DNA of 64,000 bases, taken from Nostoc sp. NMS9. Lineage in GTDB: Bacteria; Cyanobacteriota; Cyanobacteriia; Cyanobacteriales; Nostocaceae. Made by a program: the position numbers and the translations under genes. Position 1 is the stretch's first letter. Every line of letters begins with the position of its first letter. The notes under the pieces were generated by a model. The model made no database searches. It worked only from the letters and a program-made list of their open reading frames with translations, and was not told the origin of the DNA. This document shows positions 50,733 to 60,047 of the stretch, piece by piece. The stretch is taken from the NCBI RefSeq assembly GCF_017114995.1, contig NZ_JABXKL010000019.1, forward strand, positions 124,001 to 188,000, read 5' to 3'.

Positions 50733-52172
50733 ATGTGGTCTGAACTTAAAAAAGCGATCGCTAGTTTCGATATACCCGCTGATTGGATTGGTATTAGAGC
50801 CGTAAAGGAGACTTCTACTACCCGTTCAGTCCGTGACGGCTTACCCCAGCTAAATGGCAAATCCTTCACTGTCGGAGCCATGCTGGAAGTTTTGGTCAAT
50901 GGTTGTCTGGGTTATGCAGCTACTAACTCTCTACAACTGTCTTCCCTGCAAACCGCCGCTCAAACAGCCTATAAACAGGCACTAGCAGCCAGTGAATGGT
51001 GGATACATCCCTTCCGTGAAAGTGAGCGTCCTAAAGTCGTTGGTGAATATAAATCTCCATTTCTTGAGCCATTGGATGCTCTGAGTCCAGGAGAAATCAA
51101 CGATTTACTGGTTCGTATTTGCCAAACACTCAAAGTTGACGACAAAATTGTGCAAACCATAGCCAGTGCCAGCACCACTGAGAGAGAATCTTGGTTTGTC
51201 AGCAGCAATGGCTCAGAAGTCTATCAAAAAATACTATCTATAGGCACCAATTACGGAGCCACTGCCCAAGATGGAGCAATTGTACAGCAACGCAGCAACA
51301 ACGGCTCGCAAGCAAACTGTTACCAAGGTGGACTCGAATTATTAAAACAAGAAAACTTATGGCATCGGGTGCGGCAAATAGGCGAACAAGCAATAGAACT
51401 CTTGACAGCAGAAGAATGCCCAACCACCCGTACCAATTTAGTTTTAGCCCCAGATCAAATGATGCTGCAAATCCATGAAAGTGTCGGGCATCCTCTAGAA
51501 ATTGACCGAATTTTGGGAGATGAGCGTAACTATGCTGGGGGCAGCTTTGTTAATAAAAGTGATTTTGGCAACCTAGTATATGGTTCGGCGTTGATGAATA
51601 TTACCTTTGATCCCACAGTGCCTGGTGAATTTGCTAGCTATGGCTTTGATGATACGGGTGCTGTAGCAACAAAGGAATATTTGGTTAAAGAAGGTGTACT
51701 GCAACGGGGTTTAGGCAGTCTAGAGAGTCAAGCCAGAGCAGATGTACCAGGAGTTGCCTGTGCCCGTGCTTCCTCATGGAATCGACCAGCGATCGATCGC
51801 ATGGGTAACTTGAATTTAGAGCCTTTAAACGGCACTTTTGAAGACATTATTGGCGGGATAAAACACGGCGTTTACATGGAATCTAACCGTTCCTGGTCAA
51901 TTGACGATCGCCGCTACAAATTCCAATTTGGTTGTGAGTACGCTAAATTAATTGAAAACGGTAAACTTACCAAAACCCTCCGTAATCCCAACTACCGCGC
52001 CACAACACCAGAGTTTTGGCATAGTTTAATTAAAGTCGGAGATGCCACAAACTGGCAAATGTATGGTACTCCTTATTGTGGTAAAGGAGAACCAAATCAG
52101 GCCATTTGGGTAGGACACGGTTCACCTGTCTGTGTATTTGCTAATGTCGAAGTTTTTGGTGGAGGAACTTGA
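50733..52172 (+). CDS. tldD: TldD-family metalloprotease subunit
   Basis: A 479-residue TldD-type zinc protease. The catalytic HExxxH is HESVGHPLEIDRILGDE (about 249-265), with a conserved GSALMNITFDPTVPGEFASY stretch following. TldD forms a heterodimer with TldE/PmbA and degrades peptides threaded into it, with roles in microcin maturation and toxin-antitoxin turnover in other bacteria. The partner gene follows downstream at 52632, separated by about 460 bases of repeats. The length and motifs are intact, and the active-site Cys region near the C-terminus (TPYCGKGEPNQ) is present. Confidence 0.88.
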   Translation: MWSELKKAIASFDIPADWIGIRAVKETSTTRSVRDGLPQLNGKSFTVGAMLEVLVNGCLGYAATNSLQLSSLQTAAQTAYKQALAASEWWIHPFRESERPKVVGEYKSPFLEPLDALSPGEINDLLVRICQTLKVDDKIVQTIASASTTERESWFVSSNGSEVYQKILSIGTNYGATAQDGAIVQQRSNNGSQANCYQGGLELLKQENLWHRVRQIGEQAIELLTAEECPTTRTNLVLAPDQMMLQIHESVGHPLEIDRILGDERNYAGGSFVNKSDFGNLVYGSALMNITFDPTVPGEFASYGFDDTGAVATKEYLVKEGVLQRGLGSLESQARADVPGVACARASSWNRPAIDRMGNLNLEPLNGTFEDIIGGIKHGVYMESNRSWSIDDRRYKFQFGCEYAKLIENGKLTKTLRNPNYRATTPEFWHSLIKVGDATNWQMYGTPYCGKGEPNQAIWVGHGSPVCVFANVEVFGGGT

Positions 52173-52631
52173 AAAATACAATAGTTAGGAGTTGGTAGTT
52201 AGGAGTTTTGAATTAAGTAGGTAGGTATAATTAAACATCAAATAAAATCTTAGCTTGTAGTGAGCGATTCATCGCTCAAAAAAAGGATTATCAGGACTAA
52301 AGCTCCTTACCCTTCTCCTAACGGAGACGCTGCGCGAACGGGTGACGCTCGATGACTCGCTAACGCTGCGCTATCGTTAGTCGCTCATGGGGGAAACCCC
52401 CTTCTCTACGAGACGCTCCGCGTTCGCGTAGCGTTCCGAAGGAAAGGCGCTAGCCTCTCCCTTTGGGAGAAGACCGCGCTAACTCACTACAAACTTTAAT
52501 TTATTTACGCCAGCTACTTACAAAAATTCTTTTAACTCCTAACTCCTAACTCCTAACTCCTAACTCCTAACTCCTAACTCCTAACTCCTAACTTTCTCCT
52601 TCTCACTATTCCCTATTAATATTTAATATCT
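52173..52631. repeat. Intergenic repeat block between tldD and tldE
   Basis: This gap is filled with repeats. From about 52313 to 52480 there are several REP-like fragments (GGAGACGCTGCGCGAACG, TACGAGACGCTCCGCGTTCG, CTAACGCTGCGCTA). From about 52530 to 52596 there are eight or nine tandem CTAACTC units. Both belong to families found elsewhere in the window. It may weaken read-through from tldD to tldE. Confidence 0.75.
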
Positions 52632-53978
52632 ATGAAAATTGAGGAATTATCTGCGTTAGAAGTCAGCTTTAATCGACTGATTGAAAGTCTGCTGATCAAA
52701 AAAGCAGAAGATGAACAATTCACTGTGAGACTTAGCAGTGAAATAAGTCAATTTACTCGTTTTAATCATGCGAAAGTGCGACAAACTGGTTGTGTTGCTG
52801 ATGGTTGGATAGAACTGACTTTGATGAAAGAGCAGCGCAACAGTGTTCGGCAGTTTCCCTTTACTGGAAATTGGGAGGTAGACTGGCAGTTAGCATATAC
52901 TGCTTTGCAAGAACTACGTGACGAACTTATTCTACTACCCATCGATCCATATCTAGTTTTGCCATCAGGAAATAATATCAGTAGAGAAATACATTCTGGA
53001 AATTTATTGGCGGCTGAGGTAGTAGTCCCAACTGTGCTAGAACTAGTTGCTGAATTGGATTTTACAGGGATATACGCCGGGGGAGTGGTAATTAAAGCTT
53101 ATGGTGATTCTAGCGGTCAAAAACACTGGTTTGCTACTGATTCTTTTACCTTAGATTATTCTCTATTTTCCCTATCTGGACAAGCAGTTAAAGGTACATT
53201 TGCTGGGAGTGATTGGAATGAATCGAAATATATAGCCAAAATTAACGAAGCTAAAAAACAACTAGAATTGCTTGCTCACCCAACTAAAGAACTGCCACGT
53301 GGACAGTACAAAACTTATTTTGCACCTGCTGCTGTTGCAGATTTATTAGTAATGCTTTCTTGGGGAGCGGTAAGCGAAGCTGATATCCAACAAGGAAATA
53401 GTGCTTTAGCTGCTTTATCGCGTCAAGAAAAACAACTTTCTCCAAGATTTAGTTTAAAAGAAAATTTTCAGCGGGGATTAGTGCCGCGATTTAATGAATT
53501 GGGAGAAATGGCAGCACCGGAGTTAGCTGTAATAGAAAAGGGATATTTGGTAAATACTCTGGTGAATTCTCGCACTGCTAAGGAATATCAAAAAATTGCC
53601 AACGGCGCTAATGGTTCAGAGACTTTACGAGCGCCAGAAGTCAGTCCGGGAAATTTAGTATTTGAGCAGATTCTTCCGAGTTTAGATACAGGATTATATG
53701 TATCTAATTTGCATTACTTGAATTGGAGCGATCGCCACACTGGTAGAATCACAGGTATGACCCGTTATGCTTGTTTTTGGGTAGAAAATGGAGAAATTAT
53801 TGCCCCTATTGAAAACCTACGTTTTGATGAAAGTCTCTATCGTTTCTGGGGAGAAAATCTAATAGATTTGACTACTTTTCAAGAATTCATTCCCGAAGTA
53901 GGTACTTATGAAAGTCGCCAACTTGGAGGTAGTTTAGTTCCCGGTATGTTGGTGGAAGATTTTACTTATACTTTGTAA
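52632..53978 (+). CDS. TldE/PmbA-family protease partner
   Basis: A 448-residue protein of the TldD/PmbA superfamily, lacking the HExxxH motif. Segments such as ISQFTRFNHAKVRQTGCVAD (about 38-57), FAPAAVADLLVMLSWGAVSE (about 230-249) and YVSNLHYLNWSDRHTGRITG (about 356-375) mark the TldE/PmbA half that pairs with TldD to form the proteolytic chamber. It starts at ATG (MKIEELSALEV). Neighbouring tldD makes a functional pair likely, although repeats separate the two genes. Confidence 0.85.
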   Translation: MKIEELSALEVSFNRLIESLLIKKAEDEQFTVRLSSEISQFTRFNHAKVRQTGCVADGWIELTLMKEQRNSVRQFPFTGNWEVDWQLAYTALQELRDELILLPIDPYLVLPSGNNISREIHSGNLLAAEVVVPTVLELVAELDFTGIYAGGVVIKAYGDSSGQKHWFATDSFTLDYSLFSLSGQAVKGTFAGSDWNESKYIAKINEAKKQLELLAHPTKELPRGQYKTYFAPAAVADLLVMLSWGAVSEADIQQGNSALAALSRQEKQLSPRFSLKENFQRGLVPRFNELGEMAAPELAVIEKGYLVNTLVNSRTAKEYQKIANGANGSETLRAPEVSPGNLVFEQILPSLDTGLYVSNLHYLNWSDRHTGRITGMTRYACFWVENGEIIAPIENLRFDESLYRFWGENLIDLTTFQEFIPEVGTYESRQLGGSLVPGMLVEDFTYTL

Positions 53979-54124
53979 GTACATCGTGCAAAGATGCAGA
54001 TAAATTATTAGCTTATTTGCCTCTTGGCATGAGATTAACTTAATAATTTTGATTTGATGATTTTAATTTTACTATTCTTGAATATAATGCAAATGCTCGA
54101 ATCATTTAATATTAATTATTATAG

Positions 54125-54739
54125 TTAATTATCTTCTAACTCAAAACACCAATCTTGTATTTCTATAACTTCTTTAATTTCAGTTTCCAATATTTGAAAA
54201 GCAGACAAAGCCCGTAACGCTGAAAAATCATTGATGATTTCTGCTAGTCTGTGAACACATCCATTAAGCTTATCCGACGAGAATTGCTTAAGCCGGCGAC
54301 CTGTTAACCCACTAGCTTTGCATAAAAGTTCATGAAGAATATCTTTAGGATCAGGTAATTGTTCAAGTTTATGAATATTTGGCAATTCTAATGGCTCACG
54401 CCCACTAGGATTACCCGCAGCTTTCCGTAGAGCAGCTTCGTCAAATAAAAGCCACGCTTCCTGCATACGTACAGGAATAACACAAACATGAGGTGGTACT
54501 GCCAGTGATTGTTTAACTACTTCTACTGCTTCTCGAATTTCAGCCACACGATTTTCGCGTGATTCTTTTTCTGCATCTCGATGAATAAATAAAAGATCAC
54601 AAGGATAGAGTTCTACGCTCTCGATGATACGTGGCAATAACTTTTTAGGTGGTTTGGGTAAGCGTCGCAGATCAGCCCAATTAGATTGAATAGCACACTC
54701 AACCTGATTTACCCGTAATAACCAATTGAGAATAGGCAT
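54125..54739 (-). CDS. Toprim-like/DUF4276-type partner of SMC-like ATPase, natural start apparently lost
   Basis: From the first usual start (ATG at 54739) this is 204 residues: PILNWLLRVNQVECAIQSNW, CDLLFIHRDAEKESRENRVA (acidic D-x-D-like), and VPVRMQEAWLLFDEAALRKA. The same frame reads further upstream to 54793 with KELCYTFLSDGSSDKAL, a conserved family N-terminus, but the codon at 54793-54791 is ATA, where an ATG would overlap the ATPase stop. The 54739 product would lack this segment. The gene probably encodes a nuclease-like partner. Function and translation start are both uncertain. Confidence 0.6.
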   Translation of the reverse strand: MPILNWLLRVNQVECAIQSNWADLRRLPKPPKKLLPRIIESVELYPCDLLFIHRDAEKESRENRVAEIREAVEVVKQSLAVPPHVCVIPVRMQEAWLLFDEAALRKAAGNPSGREPLELPNIHKLEQLPDPKDILHELLCKASGLTGRRLKQFSSDKLNGCVHRLAEIINDFSALRALSAFQILETEIKEVIEIQDWCFELEDN

Positions 54740-54789
54740 CAGTGCTTTGTCTGAGCTACCGTCAGACAGAAAGGTGTAGCAAAGTTCTT

Positions 54790-56322
54790 TTATGTCAATT
54801 GAGTAGGGAAACCAGGAATTAGTGGTTGAAGATCATTTCTATCTATAACTCGGCGTTTTGGGGTTGGTATTAGTTTTGATTTTTGGGAGCTTTTTACCTC
54901 TCCATTGCTATCAGGCTCTAATTTCTCAATTACTACCGGATTTAGATAAGCAAGAAGTTTCCCTTTAGGGACAACATTTGTTTCTTCTGGCTCTTGCTCT
55001 CGCCAAGTATCAGGAAGACAACCAAAAGAAACACGCTTAAACCGTTTTCCTGAAAGTACTGTTTCCTTTAATTCAGCAACTAATAAGCTTTCATCAGGTA
55101 CTTGCATCACTACAGATGGTGAGTGAGTGTTAATAATCACTTGGCGGAGTGGGTTATCTATACCAATAGCTTCATTAATATCAGTGGCGATGTCTTGAAG
55201 CAATTTCAGTATTTTGGGAATACGCTCAGGATGAATGCCGTTTTCCGGTTCCTCTAAACACAAAAGACCTTGTGCTTGTGAGTCTAATTCTAAAACTGCC
55301 AAAGCCAAAAATCGTAGGGTTCCATCTGATAACGCCCTCGCTGGATGTGAAGTACCATCTCTACCAATCACCATTAATGTGAGGAGTTCCCTACGTTCAT
55401 CTCGATCAATCCCTACTTCACCCACATCATCAATTAGTTCTGCTAAAAGATTAGCAACTTGGCTGTAAACTTGTGCTTCAGCCTCATCCTCAGAAACTCC
55501 ATCTAGAGAATAATTTTTATTTAACCTTGCTAGGTGATAGAGTGTTGCAGCCAAGTGAGAACCATCCATGTCTAATTTTGTAGGCGCTGTAAATTCGTCT
55601 GGTTGACGTAGGGCTGAAGGTTCTAATTGAAGTAATCGCCAAGATTGCATTTCTCTTCGCGCTAGTAAGGCTGTTGGACTTTCAGCAGCATTAGCAACAG
55701 AAAGTACTGTTCGAGGCAGATTTGCAGCTAGTCGAGATAGAGGTTTTCCTTTGATACCATCTTGATGTAGCTTAATGACAGTCTTATCTTTATCAGTCTC
55801 AGTTGAAATAAATGGTGAAGTTCTTTTTCCCTTAACTGCGGATTTACGCCACTCAACACTGTGAGGAAACAATAAGTTTTTTCTTGCATCACCAAGGTTG
55901 ATATGAACTAACTCTTCTTTGAGAATTTCCAACGACCCTAAAGACCGTAAACTATCATCTGAACGATAAGCTAGAGTCAGAGAGTAACGAAGAAAGGTAA
56001 TACTAGCTTTTGCCTGTTGTCCCAAATCATCTACGCCTTCCTCTGGTACGATCATTTCTGCCTCAAAAGATATTTTATCTGTATATTCATGACTAACTCG
56101 GTGAAATAGACTACGCACATCCGCTGTTCGTCCCTCTTCATCTCGCACAGATAAGGCAGCGTCAATTAGGGTTCGATCGGCGATCGCACTCAAAAACCTA
56201 ATAGCATCAAATAAGTTAGATTTACCCACCCCATTAGCCCCGGCTACACAAGTAAATGGCCCGAAGCGCACATCAACATCGACGAGGTTCTTAAAACCAG
56301 AAACTTTCAACCTAGTTAGCAT
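54790..56322 (-). CDS. SMC/RecF-like AAA ATPase (OLD/AbiL-type)
   Basis: A 510-residue ABC/SMC-type ATPase. Walker A is GANGVGKSN (28-36), the signature-like ALSDGTLRFLALAVLEL is near residues 328-344, Walker B is GLLCLEEPENGIHPERI (about 350-366), and NTHSPSVV carries the switch His. The split core with a middle insertion resembles AAA_21-type proteins found with small nuclease-like partners in defence islands (PARIS, Septu and similar two-gene systems). The stop overlaps the partner's expected start by four bases. A defence role is inferred only from this architecture. Confidence 0.8.
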   Translation of the reverse strand: MLTRLKVSGFKNLVDVDVRFGPFTCVAGANGVGKSNLFDAIRFLSAIADRTLIDAALSVRDEEGRTADVRSLFHRVSHEYTDKISFEAEMIVPEEGVDDLGQQAKASITFLRYSLTLAYRSDDSLRSLGSLEILKEELVHINLGDARKNLLFPHSVEWRKSAVKGKRTSPFISTETDKDKTVIKLHQDGIKGKPLSRLAANLPRTVLSVANAAESPTALLARREMQSWRLLQLEPSALRQPDEFTAPTKLDMDGSHLAATLYHLARLNKNYSLDGVSEDEAEAQVYSQVANLLAELIDDVGEVGIDRDERRELLTLMVIGRDGTSHPARALSDGTLRFLALAVLELDSQAQGLLCLEEPENGIHPERIPKILKLLQDIATDINEAIGIDNPLRQVIINTHSPSVVMQVPDESLLVAELKETVLSGKRFKRVSFGCLPDTWREQEPEETNVVPKGKLLAYLNPVVIEKLEPDSNGEVKSSQKSKLIPTPKRRVIDRNDLQPLIPGFPTQLT

Positions 56323-56614
56323 AATATTCCTCTGTTGGCAGAAAACATTGCAGAAGTGCCAAGCAGACGTGGCTCACAAACAGAGTAGACCTTCTTCTTC
56401 TAGTTTGACTGTACAACCTGAGAAATTTTGGATCTGGTTGGATAAAACCTGCTTATATTCTGATACTCGCAACGAGCTCAATCAGCTGTTGCGCCTCTAG
56501 CAAAGCATCTTTTGTACAAACGCGATGTGTACATTGCCTCTCTATGAGAAAAATGCATCAAACCATCTTTCTACAATCCCGTCAGTCCAAACTGGTAAAT
56601 GCTAGGACTACAGT

Positions 56615-57283
56615 TTATCTTTTCTTACCAGGAGGTGAATTACGCTGGGTGAGGTTATCAATTTGCAATTGTTGCCGTCCGTTGGTGATAATTCGCAACA
56701 TATCTTTGAGATCCTGCTCGATATTTCCCAAAATGCCATCGGCATAAGCATCAGCACCATCTTCAATTTCTTGAGCTTGAGCGATCGCATTTTGTCGCAT
56801 CAGCTCTAACTCTTGCTGACAAGCATACCGCTTGCGGTCAATCTCGGCGAGGGTTTCTTGCATTATTCCCTCACACTCTTGTTGCACTTGTCGCCGCAGT
56901 CGTTCAGCTTCTTGTTCTGCCTGGTGAATAATATCGCTTTCAGCTAAAATTTGCGCTCTTTTGGCTTGTGCAGCCTCAACTACCTGCTGTCCATACTCTT
57001 CCGCCTCCAGCAGAATTTCGTCCTTTTGGTTGAGAACTGCTGCTGCTTCTTGAAAAAGTGATGGTAAAGCCAGCCGGATGTAATCAAGTTGATCTAGCAG
57101 CTTTTCTTCATCTATGAGTGTGCGTCCCGTCAGCGGAATCCTGAGACTAGAGAGAACCATTTCCTCTAGGCGGTTGAGTTCCTGCTGAATATCTATGCTT
57201 CCCTCTCCACCGAGATACTCTTGAGAGGGGGGATTGCTTCCGTTGAGATTGGGTTCAACATTGGAGATTTCTGATTGTAGCAT
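56615..57283 (-). CDS. Coiled-coil protein overlapping coaD (DivIVA/AtpF-like)
   Basis: A 222-residue, strongly helical protein: an N-terminal acidic segment, [20 protein letters not shown], then long coiled coils rich in Q, E and A ([40 protein letters not shown]). It resembles DivIVA/AtpF-like cyanobacterial proteins of unknown role. Its first 91 bases overlap the 3' end of coaD in a different frame, which is unusual. A downstream start at MVLSSLRIP would leave no overlap but would lose a conserved-looking segment. No signal or membrane helix is present. Confidence 0.7.
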   Translation of the reverse strand: MLQSEISNVEPNLNGSNPPSQEYLGGEGSIDIQQELNRLEEMVLSSLRIPLTGRTLIDEEKLLDQLDYIRLALPSLFQEAAAVLNQKDEILLEAEEYGQQVVEAAQAKRAQILAESDIIHQAEQEAERLRRQVQQECEGIMQETLAEIDRKRYACQQELELMRQNAIAQAQEIEDGADAYADGILGNIEQDLKDMLRIITNGRQQLQIDNLTQRNSPPGKKR

Positions 57284-57744
57284 TGGTATATATCTAGGGC
57301 AATGTGTGGGGGAACGAGATGATCGATAGAGCCACCAAACCTTGCAATCTCTTTTACCACACTACTACTTAAAAAACTATACTCATTTGAGGTTGCGAGA
57401 AAAACTGTTTCTATTTGGGTAGAAAGAGTTTTATTGGTGTGAGCCATTTGCAGTTCCACTTCAAAATCTGACACAGCCCGTAAACCCCGGATCAAAACTT
57501 GTGCTTGTTGCATTTGAGCATAATTGACGGTAAGACCATCAAAGCTGTCTACTTCTACATTAGGTAGATGTTCTGTAGAAAGACGGATCTGATCTAGCCG
57601 TTGCTCCACACTAAAAAGTGGCATCTTGTTAGGGTTCCGTAGTACAGCGACAATCACCCGCTCAAACAGCCGACTACCGCGCCCGATGAGATCGAGGTGT
57701 CCTAAGGTAATGGGGTCGAAGCTACCAGGATAAATAGCAATCAC
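57193..57744 (-). CDS. coaD: Phosphopantetheine adenylyltransferase
   Basis: A 183-residue CoaD that transfers AMP from ATP to 4-phosphopantetheine in coenzyme A synthesis. The (T/H)xGH nucleotidylyl motif is in [16 protein letters not shown] (about 5-20), the ISTxR-type equivalent is [13 protein letters not shown] (about 127-139), and [20 protein letters not shown] is at about 88-107. The enzyme body ends near residue 160; the last about 20 residues ([20 protein letters not shown]) are an extra tail within the overlap with the coiled-coil gene. Confidence 0.93.
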   Translation of the reverse strand: MIAIYPGSFDPITLGHLDLIGRGSRLFERVIVAVLRNPNKMPLFSVEQRLDQIRLSTEHLPNVEVDSFDGLTVNYAQMQQAQVLIRGLRAVSDFEVELQMAHTNKTLSTQIETVFLATSNEYSFLSSSVVKEIARFGGSIDHLVPPHIALDIYQCYNQKSPMLNPISTEAIPPLKSISVEREA

Positions 57745-58039
57745 AATTTTAAATATATCAAAGTTGTTTAGGTGATTATATTGAAACCATTTTGTGTAAC
57801 TTACTCAAATCTACCATCTTGCGCTCTCGGTAAGGATGGTAAAGTCAATTGTTTTAGTGGCACAAGTTATGCTCAACTAAGCGTTAGGAACTAGACTCCT
57901 AAATATGAATACTGGATTTTTACCTACGTCCCCACAATGTTGTGGAAGATTCAAGTGTAGTTACAGTATTCGAGACACAAGAAACTCCGTACTTAGCATA
58001 GTGCGCGGGTAGTTAACGAACTTTTCTAGGTAATTTTTC

Positions 58040-58915
58040 ATGGCACTGGATTTTCCCACTTTGCCCTTGGCGTTTCAATTTACTTCTCCAGGACCGATTC
58101 TGGTGAAAATAGGGCCACTAAGTATTCGTTGGTACGGCTTGTTAATTGCCACAGCAGTTTTAATTGGCGTCATCCTTTCCCAGAATTTGGCAAAGCGGCG
58201 CAATGTTAATCCTGAGTTGCTAGGCGATTTGTTCTTTTGGTTGTTGATTGGGGCAATTCCTGGCGCACGTCTATATTACGTTTTTTTTGAGTGGTCAAAA
58301 TATGCCCCAACTCCAGGAAAAATTTTTGCGATCTGGGAAGGAGGTATTGCCATTCATGGAGCGATTCTTGGTGGCGTTGTGGCTGCGTTAATCTTTGCCA
58401 AAATCAAGCAGGTTTCTTTCTGGCAACTGGCAGATTTAGTAGCACCTTCCCTGATTTTAGGGCAGGCGATCGGACGTTGGGGCAATTTCTTTAATTCTGA
58501 AGCTTTTGGCGATCCTACTAATTTACCCTGGAAACTCTATATTCCAACAGACCATCGTCCTTTAGACTATGTTAGTTTCGATTACTTTCATCCCACCTTC
58601 CTCTACGAATCTCTATGGGATTTAATGGTATTTACGCTACTAATAACGTTGTTTTTCCGGTCTTTATCCGGTAAGCCACGCCTGAAGGTAGGCACACTGT
58701 TCCTAATTTACTGGCCAGCCTACAGCTTAGGACGCTTGTGGATTGAAGGCTTTCGCACTGATAGCTTGATGCTGGGGCCATTACGGATGGCGCAAGTAGT
58801 CAGTAGTCTAGGAATTCTATTGGGATTAGTTGGATTAGCTTGGCTTTACTTACTCAAACGCCCTTTACCCGATGTAGTTCCTACTCTTAAGGGAAATGGG
58901 GAGAGAGGGGCATGA
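58040..58915 (+). CDS. lgt: Prolipoprotein diacylglyceryl transferase
   Basis: A 291-residue multi-pass membrane enzyme that transfers diacylglycerol to the lipobox Cys of prolipoproteins. The Lgt signature is visible: [16 protein letters not shown], then [20 protein letters not shown] (catalytic-region Arg and Asn), and [15 protein letters not shown]. Seven hydrophobic helices are expected. It would modify lipoproteins such as those near 4.1-5.6 and 37.6 kb. The start [14 protein letters not shown] is the first ATG in frame. Confidence 0.93.
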   Translation: MALDFPTLPLAFQFTSPGPILVKIGPLSIRWYGLLIATAVLIGVILSQNLAKRRNVNPELLGDLFFWLLIGAIPGARLYYVFFEWSKYAPTPGKIFAIWEGGIAIHGAILGGVVAALIFAKIKQVSFWQLADLVAPSLILGQAIGRWGNFFNSEAFGDPTNLPWKLYIPTDHRPLDYVSFDYFHPTFLYESLWDLMVFTLLITLFFRSLSGKPRLKVGTLFLIYWPAYSLGRLWIEGFRTDSLMLGPLRMAQVVSSLGILLGLVGLAWLYLLKRPLPDVVPTLKGNGERGA

Positions 58916-59059
58916 GGGAGAAATCAATTCAAAATTCAAAATTCAAAATTCAAAATTAAAGAACTTCTGCCTCCTGCCTTCTGCCTTCTGCCTCCTCTTT
59001 CCCAATGCCCAATGCCCAAAAATAAAAAATGCCCCAGAGTATTCTCTAGGGCTTAACCA

Positions 59060-59145
59060 GGGTGCATCTACCATTACTCTCTACTAGGGAAAGAGGGTGA
59101 ATCCGGAAAGATACTGAGAAAATGCCAAAAAATTTTTTGAGGGAT
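59060..59145 (+). promoter_or_regulatory. Cobalamin-riboswitch-like leader upstream of cobM
   Basis: Positions about 59060-59127 contain GGTGC, then TAGGGAAAGAGGGTGAATCC and GATACTGAGAAAATGCC. These resemble parts of the cobalamin riboswitch core (GGTGC, GGGAA...GGTGNAA...CC and AAATGCCA elements) in the correct order. The downstream gene is a cobalamin-biosynthesis methyltransferase. The element is short and the central GCCCCCGC motif and the usual B12 box are not recognisable, so it may be truncated or coincidental. Confidence 0.4.
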
Positions 59146-59149
59146 TGCC

Positions 59150-59974
59150 GTGTGTTCTTTTAAAAGTGAATATACAGAAAGCCTAAGCTATAAAAAAACA
59201 CTACATACTGTAGAACCATCTGTATATATTGTCGGAGCAGGCCCTGGAGATCCTGATTTATTAACGGTGAAGGCTCAGAAACTACTGGCTGTTGCTGATG
59301 TGATTTTATTTGCTGATTCTTTAATACCCAAACAAATTTTAGAACTTTGCCGAAAAGATGCGGAGATAATTAGGACTGCGAATCAAACTTTAGAAGAAAT
59401 TTTGGCGATTATGATCGATAGGGTGCGATCGCAGCACAAATCTCTAGTCCGTCTCCATTCTGGCGATCCTAGTCTTTACAGCGCCATCCACGAGCAAATG
59501 CACCTCCTCGCAGAGGCAAATATTCCTTTTGAAGTCATCCCTGGTATCAGCGCCTTTCAAGCTGCTGCTGCCAAACTCAAACTAGAACTGACTGTCCCTG
59601 GTTTAGTTCAAACCATTATTTTGACACGCATCAGCGGACGTACAGAAGTCCCTGCCACCGAAGAATTAGCTACTCTTGCAGCACATCAGGCTAGCCTCTG
59701 TCTGTATTTGAGTGCCCGTCACGTCGAAAATGCTCAAGCCAAACTACTCGAACACTATCCAGCCGAAACCCTGATTGCCATTTGCTTTCGCATCGGCTGG
59801 CCCGATGAAAAAATTAAGGTTGTCCCTCTAAATCAAATGGCAGACTGCACTCATCAAGAAAAACTAATTCGCACTACACTTTACATAATCAGTCCAGCGC
59901 TTTCGACAACAACAGGGCGATCGCGTTTATATCATCCCGAACATAATCACCTATTTCGCTCATCTCATCACTAA
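59150..59974 (+). CDS. cobM: Precorrin-4 C11-methyltransferase
   Basis: A 274-residue SAM-dependent uroporphyrin/precorrin methyltransferase-fold enzyme. VYIVGAGPGDPDLLTVKAQK (about 26-45) is the SAM-binding N-terminus, and LVRLHSGDPSLYSAIHEQMH (about 97-116) and FEVIPGISAFQAAAAKLKLE are family motifs. VILFADSLIP and LPSLY-type segments fit CobM/CbiF, which methylates C11 of precorrin-4 in B12 synthesis. Translation starts at GTG; MCSFKSEYTE could be shortened. A cobalamin-riboswitch-like leader lies directly upstream. Confidence 0.88.
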   Translation: MCSFKSEYTESLSYKKTLHTVEPSVYIVGAGPGDPDLLTVKAQKLLAVADVILFADSLIPKQILELCRKDAEIIRTANQTLEEILAIMIDRVRSQHKSLVRLHSGDPSLYSAIHEQMHLLAEANIPFEVIPGISAFQAAAAKLKLELTVPGLVQTIILTRISGRTEVPATEELATLAAHQASLCLYLSARHVENAQAKLLEHYPAETLIAICFRIGWPDEKIKVVPLNQMADCTHQEKLIRTTLYIISPALSTTTGRSRLYHPEHNHLFRSSHH

Positions 59975-60047
59975 ATGGTGGGCATCGGGCATTGCGTGGA
60001 CATTAGCGGAAAGTATAAGTTCCTTAAAGAGATTTAGAGTAAGTAGC

